Of a DNA stretch of 7,840 nt, positions 1 to 3,391 are shown in pieces. Positions within the stretch are counted from its first letter, which is position 1; every line of letters begins with the position of its first letter. The stretch is from Actinomycetales bacterium. Lineage in GTDB: Bacteria; Actinomycetota; Actinomycetes; Actinomycetales; Cellulomonadaceae. The stretch spans positions 1-7,840 of the forward strand of contig JAATES010000237.1 of the NCBI GenBank assembly GCA_015655615.1, read 5' to 3'. The notes beneath the pieces are model-generated. The model did no database searches, was not told the DNA's origin, and saw only the letters and a list, made by a program, of their open reading frames with translations. The translations under genes were made by a program, and so were the position numbers.

Positions 1-1
1 C

Positions 2-361
2 TCCTGGGCCGCGGTGACCTCTCAGCCCGACGAGTCCGGCGAGACCCTTCAGTTGCTCGCTGCCGCTCACGAGACAGTGGATGACGTCATCACCGCCTCC
101 GGGCAGGCGGGCTCCTCTCGCTACCTGGTGGTGGCGGAGCGTGCGGCACCGGGTTGGCGCGCCACCGTGGGCGGTGCGGAGCTGGCGCAGGTGGATCGGC
201 CAGATGGCCTCCTCGGGTTCGATCTGGGGTCGCATGAGGGTCCGGTCCAGGTCACGTATGCCCGCGCCAGCCGGATGCCGTGGCTCGCGCTGCAGGCGGG
301 TGTCCTGCTGGTGTTCTCACTGCTCGCGTTGCCGTTGCGGCGGCAGGGGGGACCGCGATGA
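2..361 (+). CDS. C-terminal end of a large membrane protein, probably a family 2 glycosyltransferase (5' truncated)
   Basis: The frame is open from the left edge (codons begin at base 2: S-W-A-A-V-T) to TGA at 359-361, so the gene starts outside the window and the GTG at base 14 need not be a start. About 119 residues are visible. An extracytoplasmic-looking stretch contains 'AERAAPGWRATVGG', followed by a single membrane segment (about nt 281-337, WLALQAGVLLVFSLLALPL) and a short basic tail. The 'GWRA..GG' motif plus a C-terminal membrane helix is what I recall from the long actinobacterial family 2 glycosyltransferases that carry a membrane and beta-rich C-terminal half and sit directly upstream of DUF5719 genes. 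The catalytic domain is not in the window, so the enzyme assignment is inferred from this tail and from gene order. The stop overlaps the next ATG (ATGA), which suggests translational coupling with the DUF5719 gene. Confidence 0.6.
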   Translation, partial: SWAAVTSQPDESGETLQLLAAAHETVDDVITASGQAGSSRYLVVAERAAPGWRATVGGAELAQVDRPDGLLGFDLGSHEGPVQVTYARASRMPWLALQAGVLLVFSLLALPLRRQGGPR

Positions 362-2025
362 CCGGCGCGCGCATTCGACTCAGGGAATCCCTCGCGACGG
401 CCGCCCTGCTCGCACTGGTGGCGGCTGCCACCCTCGTGCCGCTGCCTGCGGGACTAGGACTGGCGGAGGGGCTCACCACCGCGCTGAGCGGCGAGCAGGT
501 CCAGGTCCCTCCGGCGGACGTCACGTTGTCCTGCCCGGGTCCGCTGAGCTCACAGGCCACGGGGGTGACGGGTTCCTTCGCGCTCGCGGAGGAACGCGCG
601 GAGGCACAGGACACCGTGATCCCACTGGGTGCGCGGCAGGGCACAGGCGACCAGACAGGCTCCGTGGCGACCCTTCAGGGACGTGAGCCCATCTCGGTGC
701 TGGCAGCGGGCACGGTCTTAGACCTCACCGCACCGTTGAGCGTCCTCGCGCAGGTCTCCGACCCGCAGCCGGGAGACGCGGCTGCGGCCCCGTCGGGCGC
801 GGTGAGCTATCTCGCCCCAGACGGCGATCAGCGGGGCCTCGTCTCGGGGACGTGCCTCGAGCCCGCCACCGACCAGTGGCTCGTGGCGGGTGACACCGCC
901 GTCGGATCGACGACCTCCGTGGTGCTGGACAACCCCGGACTGACCACGGTGACCGTCGACCTCGAGGTGTGGGGTGCGACAGGCGCCATCGACGCGGGGA
1001 ACTCGGCGACGCAGGTCGTGGCTGCGGGGAAGTCGGCCTCAGTGGTCCTGGGTGCGGTCGCGGCGGGGGAACGCCGCCTGGTGGTCCATGTCAGCGCCTC
1101 CGGGGGTGACATCGCGGCGTCGCTGACGCAGTCACGCCTGGACGGGCTGGTGCCCAGGGGCGTGGACCGGGCCTTGGCGGGGGCGGAACCGGCACGGTCG
1201 CAGGTCATTGCGGGAGTCTCCCTGGCCGCCTCGGAGGTGGGAGACGCGGACGCGGGGCTGCTCCGGCTGCTTGCCCCGGACGCGTCCACGACGGCGCAGG
1301 TGCGAGTCCTCGGTGCTGACGGTCAGGTCATCCTGCGAGGAGCCTCGTCCGTGGCCTTGACGTCCGGACAGGTCACCGATGTGTCACTGGCCGGGGTCCC
1401 CGCAGGGGATTACACGATCGTCGTGACCGCGGATCAGCCGGTGGTGGCGGGTGCCCGAGTGGTGCGGTCCGGTGCCGAGGTCACCTCACAGGAGGGGAAT
1501 CTGGAAGTCAGCCTCGGGACCAGCGCTGACTTCGCCTGGTTGCCGTCCGATGCCCTGCCCACCGCGAGTGCCTCGGGCACCGTGGCGATTCCTCACGGGG
1601 TCGCCGGCACCGTGGTCATCGGCTCCGTGCCGGACCTCGACAGCGCAGCGGGCTTGGCTGCGCTCGCCGACGTGCCGGTGAGCTATGGCACGGGGAGCGC
1701 TGATGCGGCTACGGCCTCACCCGCCGTCAACCGCGGCACGATCCTCGCGTACGACTCGGCGGGGTCAGTGGTCGGGCGTCAGCCCATCGCTCTGCCACGC
1801 GCGGGTACGGCGACGGTGGTCCTCTCGGCGCTCGCCCCCGGCAAGGAGGTGGCGGCCATCTCGGTGACGAGTGAGGGCTCGGCCGCCACCGATGACAGCC
1901 GTCTGGCCTGGACGGTGCTGACCACGGCGTCCAGCGTCGCCGGGAGCGTCGGAGTCCTGACGCCCCGGGCGGCGACCTCGTCGGCGACGTCGATCATGGT
2001 CAAAGCGGCCGACTCCTTCGACTGA
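358..2025 (+). CDS. DUF5719 family secreted or membrane-anchored protein
   Basis: This encodes 555 residues. I chose ATG 358 because it overlaps the upstream stop as ATGA and has a strong Shine-Dalgarno (AGGGGGG, 345-351) six bases away; an in-frame start at 280 lies inside the previous gene. The N-terminus (basic RIRLRE, then a hydrophobic run to about residue 37) is a signal peptide or uncleaved anchor. The rest is Ala/Val/Gly/Thr-rich, low in lysine and looks like successive beta-sandwich repeats outside the membrane. The motif 'GTCLEPATDQWLVAG' (about residues 164-178), followed by 'LDNPG' and 'VDLEVWG', is the signature I associate with DUF5719. Only two cysteines occur, C59 ('LSCPGPL') and C166 ('GTCLEP'), so one disulfide is likely. 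Function is unknown; constant linkage to a glycosyltransferase suggests an accessory role in surface glycan assembly (inference). Confidence 0.85.
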   Translation: MTGARIRLRESLATAALLALVAAATLVPLPAGLGLAEGLTTALSGEQVQVPPADVTLSCPGPLSSQATGVTGSFALAEERAEAQDTVIPLGARQGTGDQTGSVATLQGREPISVLAAGTVLDLTAPLSVLAQVSDPQPGDAAAAPSGAVSYLAPDGDQRGLVSGTCLEPATDQWLVAGDTAVGSTTSVVLDNPGLTTVTVDLEVWGATGAIDAGNSATQVVAAGKSASVVLGAVAAGERRLVVHVSASGGDIAASLTQSRLDGLVPRGVDRALAGAEPARSQVIAGVSLAASEVGDADAGLLRLLAPDASTTAQVRVLGADGQVILRGASSVALTSGQVTDVSLAGVPAGDYTIVVTADQPVVAGARVVRSGAEVTSQEGNLEVSLGTSADFAWLPSDALPTASASGTVAIPHGVAGTVVIGSVPDLDSAAGLAALADVPVSYGTGSADAATASPAVNRGTILAYDSAGSVVGRQPIALPRAGTATVVLSALAPGKEVAAISVTSEGSAATDDSRLAWTVLTTASSVAGSVGVLTPRAATSSATSIMVKAADSFD

Positions 2026-2030
2026 GCGAA

Positions 2031-2456
2031 TCAGCGGTCGCGGTGGGTCGGATCGACGTCGTCGGGGGATTTGCCGAGCAGGTGGGCGACCTGCTCGACG
2101 AGGACGTCCCGGGTGATCTCTCGCACGTCCGCGATGTCCGCGGCTCGCCCCTCGATGGGCCTGCGGTAGAGCACGATGCGGGCGGGCTGCCCGGCCTCGG
2201 CGGGGAACGACCGGCTCAGTGGCACTCCCGAGGTCTCCCACGGTGCCGGCTCAGACGGCGGCACGTCCTCCACTGCGAACTCGGTGCCCTGGAGCTCAGC
2301 TGACCAGCGTTGTTCGATGGGGGCGACGACCTCGAGCACGATGTCGTCGAACTGCTCTGCACGCGTGCGCGCCGCCGGCAGGTGAGCAGGCAGAAGCGGT
2401 CCGCGAGGTCCGCGTCCGCGGCGGTCACGTCGGCGTAGTGCCGGAACGGCGTCCAT
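2031..2456 (-). CDS. Metallopeptidase family protein (PF06262-like) with degenerate HExxH
   Basis: This is a 141-aa protein. I placed the start at ATG 2456 (MDAVPALRRRDRRGRG) because the arginine-rich N-terminus followed by 'RGPLLP' and 'RTRAEQFDDIVLEVV' is typical of this family in Actinobacteria; the longer ORF to 2597 would run through the divergent DUF3499 gene. Other family-like blocks are 'EFAVEDVPP' (60-67), 'ARIVLYRRPIEGRA' (92-105) and 'VLVEQVAHLLGKSPDDVDP' (118-136). In canonical members the last block is a zincin motif, HEIAHHFG. Here the aligned residues are E121-Q-V-A-H125, so the first His and the catalytic Glu are replaced and only the second His remains. My recollection is that the copies next to DUF3499 commonly read this way, so the 'peptidase' name is probably misleading and the protein is unlikely to be a zinc protease. 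It converges on the DUF5719 gene (5 bp apart) and diverges from DUF3499. Confidence 0.82.
   Translation of the reverse strand: MDAVPALRRRDRRGRGPRGPLLPAHLPAARTRAEQFDDIVLEVVAPIEQRWSAELQGTEFAVEDVPPSEPAPWETSGVPLSRSFPAEAGQPARIVLYRRPIEGRAADIADVREITRDVLVEQVAHLLGKSPDDVDPTHRDR
2075..2097. terminator. Perfect 9-bp inverted repeat inside the metallopeptidase gene, possible terminator for DUF5719
   Basis: CGAGCAGGT (2075-2083) and ACCTGCTCG (2089-2097) are perfect reverse complements around a 5-nt loop (GGGCG). The hairpin lies about 50 bp past the DUF5719 stop, where a plus-strand transcript would have to end, because only 5 bp separate the two convergent stop codons. There is no T-tract, which is common for GC-rich actinobacterial hairpins but leaves the role uncertain. 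It falls on the codons for the EQVAHLL segment of the minus-strand protein, so codon constraint or chance are alternatives. Confidence 0.35.
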
Positions 2457-2535
2457 CACCCCATCGTAGGGATGAATGCGCGATATGCGGCGTGTGGCTC
2501 TTCCCCGGGACGGCTTCAGGGGTACCTTCAGGGAT
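2457..2535. promoter_or_regulatory. Divergent promoter region between metallopeptidase-family gene and DUF3499
   Basis: This 79-bp gap lies between two head-to-head starts. On the minus strand, TACGAT (plus 2463-2468) sits six bases before ATG 2456. On the plus strand, TACCTT (2523-2528) sits seven bases before GTG 2536, with a poor TTCCCC (2501-2506) sixteen bases upstream. Both fit the TAnnnT form of actinobacterial -10 boxes and would place transcription starts at or next to the start codons. A direct repeat CTTCAGGG occurs at 2514-2521 and 2526-2533, one helical turn apart, flanking the palindrome GGTACC. The promoter calls are weak in the -35 region. Confidence 0.4.
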
Positions 2536-2919
2536 GTGATCGTCTCTCGCCAATGCACGCGTGCTGCCTGTCGCCAGGCGGCGGTGTCCACACTCACCTA
2601 TGTGTATGCCGACTCGACCGTGGTGCTGGGCCCGTTGGCCGTGGTGGCGGAGCCGCACAGTTATGACCTCTGCGAGCAGCATGCCAACGGTCTGACCGCC
2701 CCGCGCGGCTGGGAGGTGGTGCGGCTCGTCGTGGAGCCGCAGCCGTCCGGCGAGCCGGAGGCGGTGGTCCGGGGCTCCCGGGAGGATGACCTGACGATGA
2801 TGGTCGAGGCGGTGCGCGAGGTGCCCCAGCCCCGGCACAAGTCGGTGGCGGAGCCGCTCCAGGTCTCCGAGATGTCCCGGCGAGGCCACTTGCGCATGTT
2901 GCGGGGCGAAGGGGTATGA
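2536..2919 (+). CDS. DUF3499 family zinc-ribbon protein
   Basis: This is a 127-aa protein. I prefer GTG 2536 (M-I-V-S-R-Q-C-T-R) because family members begin just before the first cysteine; ATG 2476 and 2485 are in frame but would add an unfamiliar basic extension that nearly reaches the divergent gene. The hallmark blocks are C7-x4-C12 ('CTRAAC'), 'AVSTLTYVYADSTVVLGPLA' (16-35), 'EPHSYDLCEQH' with C46-x2-H49, and 'LTAPRGWEVVRL'. Two cysteines plus a C-x2-H pair suggest a zinc-binding ribbon. The second half is charged and less conserved. There is no signal peptide or membrane segment, so it is cytoplasmic. Function is unknown; DUF3499 is a conserved actinobacterial gene found beside the metallopeptidase-like gene. 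A Shine-Dalgarno is doubtful: AGGGG at 2518-2522 is 13 nt away and AGGGA at 2530-2534 is only one nt away. The stop overlaps the next ATG. Confidence 0.85.
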   Translation: MIVSRQCTRAACRQAAVSTLTYVYADSTVVLGPLAVVAEPHSYDLCEQHANGLTAPRGWEVVRLVVEPQPSGEPEAVVRGSREDDLTMMVEAVREVPQPRHKSVAEPLQVSEMSRRGHLRMLRGEGV

Positions 2920-3143
2920 CTGCGCCCCGGGTGGTGACGGTGCGACGGCCGTGCGGATCGTGCGGGAGCGTCGAGGTCACTCAGGTGCCGTTGCCCTTGC
3001 CGTCGGGTGAACAGATGGACTTCGTCTCGTGTCAGGAATGCGAGGCGAATACGTGGTACCGGGCGGATGGCTCGGTGGCGAACCGGGACGCGGTGCTCAC
3101 CGAGGTGACAGCGGCGGACCGCCGAGCATGGAAGAGGCTATGA
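2916..3143 (+). CDS. Small zinc-ribbon protein with two CxxC knuckles
   Basis: This encodes 75 residues. The ATG overlaps the DUF3499 stop (ATGA) and the TGA overlaps the next ATG in the same way, which supports a real gene despite its size. Two pairs, C13-G-S-C16 and C39-Q-E-C42, spaced 22 residues apart, form a classic four-cysteine zinc ribbon with 'DFVSCQECEANTWYRADG' around the second knuckle. The last third is helical and charged, ending 'AADRRAWKRL'. I do not recognise a named family. It is probably cytoplasmic. It occupies the place where many Actinobacteria carry phosphomannomutase between DUF3499 and Trm112. Possible roles are RNA or protein binding or a partner of its neighbours, but nothing in the sequence decides this. 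Confidence 0.8.
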   Translation: MTAPRVVTVRRPCGSCGSVEVTQVPLPLPSGEQMDFVSCQECEANTWYRADGSVANRDAVLTEVTAADRRAWKRL

Positions 3144-3352
3144 GCGAGATTCCCGTGTGGTTGGCCGAGGCTTTCCGTAGTCCGGAGTCAGGAGAGCGGC
3201 TCGTCATCGAGTCCAACGACTCCGCGGCCGCCCTGGTGGCCGAGCCATCCGGGGACCGCGCCTTTCCCGTGATGGACGGGATCCCGGTGCTGCTGGCGAG
3301 CGAGGCCTACGACGTCGCGAAAGAGACAGCCACTCCACGAAGTGACACCTGA
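3140..3352 (+). CDS. Trm112/YcaR-like small protein lacking all zinc cysteines
   Basis: This is a 70-aa protein. ATG 3140 overlaps the previous stop (ATGA), with GGAAG (3130-3134) five bases upstream; the longer in-frame ORF starting at 3029 lies inside the previous gene. The fold signature is clear at the C-terminal half: 'DRAFPVMDGIPVLLASEA' (39-56), matching the 'xAYPVxDGIPVLL' block of the Trm112 family (PF03966). The N-terminal half aligns as 'LAEAFRSPESGERL', where most members read 'ILRCPxCxxxL'. The protein contains no cysteine at all, so the usual structural zinc site is gone. In eukaryotes and archaea Trm112 activates methyltransferases; bacterial roles are less defined. It is last in a three-gene overlapping unit. 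Confidence 0.82.
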   Translation: MSEIPVWLAEAFRSPESGERLVIESNDSAAALVAEPSGDRAFPVMDGIPVLLASEAYDVAKETATPRSDT

Positions 3353-3386
3353 GGTCCTTGTGACTGGTGTGACAGCAGTTACTATC
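3342..3386. promoter_or_regulatory. 9-bp-phased GTnAC direct repeats upstream of the amidase (MtrA-box-like)
   Basis: GTnAC pentamers begin at 3342, 3360, 3369 and 3378. The last three are in an exact 9-bp register (units GTGACTGGT, GTGACAGCA, GTTACTATC); the first is two periods upstream, and the register at 3351 is degenerate (GAGGT). The response regulator MtrA of Actinobacteria is described as binding direct repeats of a 9-mer close to GTCACAGCG and as controlling cell-wall hydrolase genes. The unit GTGACAGCA matches that 9-mer at 7 of 9 positions. The array covers the likely promoter of the amidase. Identification of the regulator is inference; a CRP/GlxR site is less likely because the TGTGA half-sites are direct, not inverted. 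Confidence 0.5.
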
Positions 3387-3391
3387 TGGCT
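3358..3391 (+). promoter_or_regulatory. Candidate leaderless promoter of the amidase gene
   Basis: TTGTGA (3358-3363) and TACTAT (3380-3385), spaced by 16 bp, each match four of six consensus positions for -35 and -10. The -10 ends six bases before ATG 3392, so transcription would begin at or one base before the start codon. No purine-rich Shine-Dalgarno is present in the preceding 20 bases (CAGCAGTTACTATCTGGCT), which agrees with a leaderless mRNA. Leaderless transcripts are frequent in Actinobacteria. Confidence 0.45.

Noticed and set aside
2219..2539. Plus-strand ORF (106 aa) opposite the metallopeptidase-like gene
   Set aside because: It overlaps a family-recognisable minus-strand gene and the divergent promoter region, and its own translation has no motif.
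3345..3355. ACCT-G-AGGT palindrome at the end of the Trm112 gene as a terminator
   Set aside because: The stem is 4 bp with a single-base centre, which cannot form a hairpin loop.
3359..3372. CRP/GlxR-like site from two TGTGA half-sites
   Set aside because: The half-sites are in direct rather than inverted orientation and 9 bp apart, which does not fit a CRP-family palindrome; the phased GTnAC reading explains them better.
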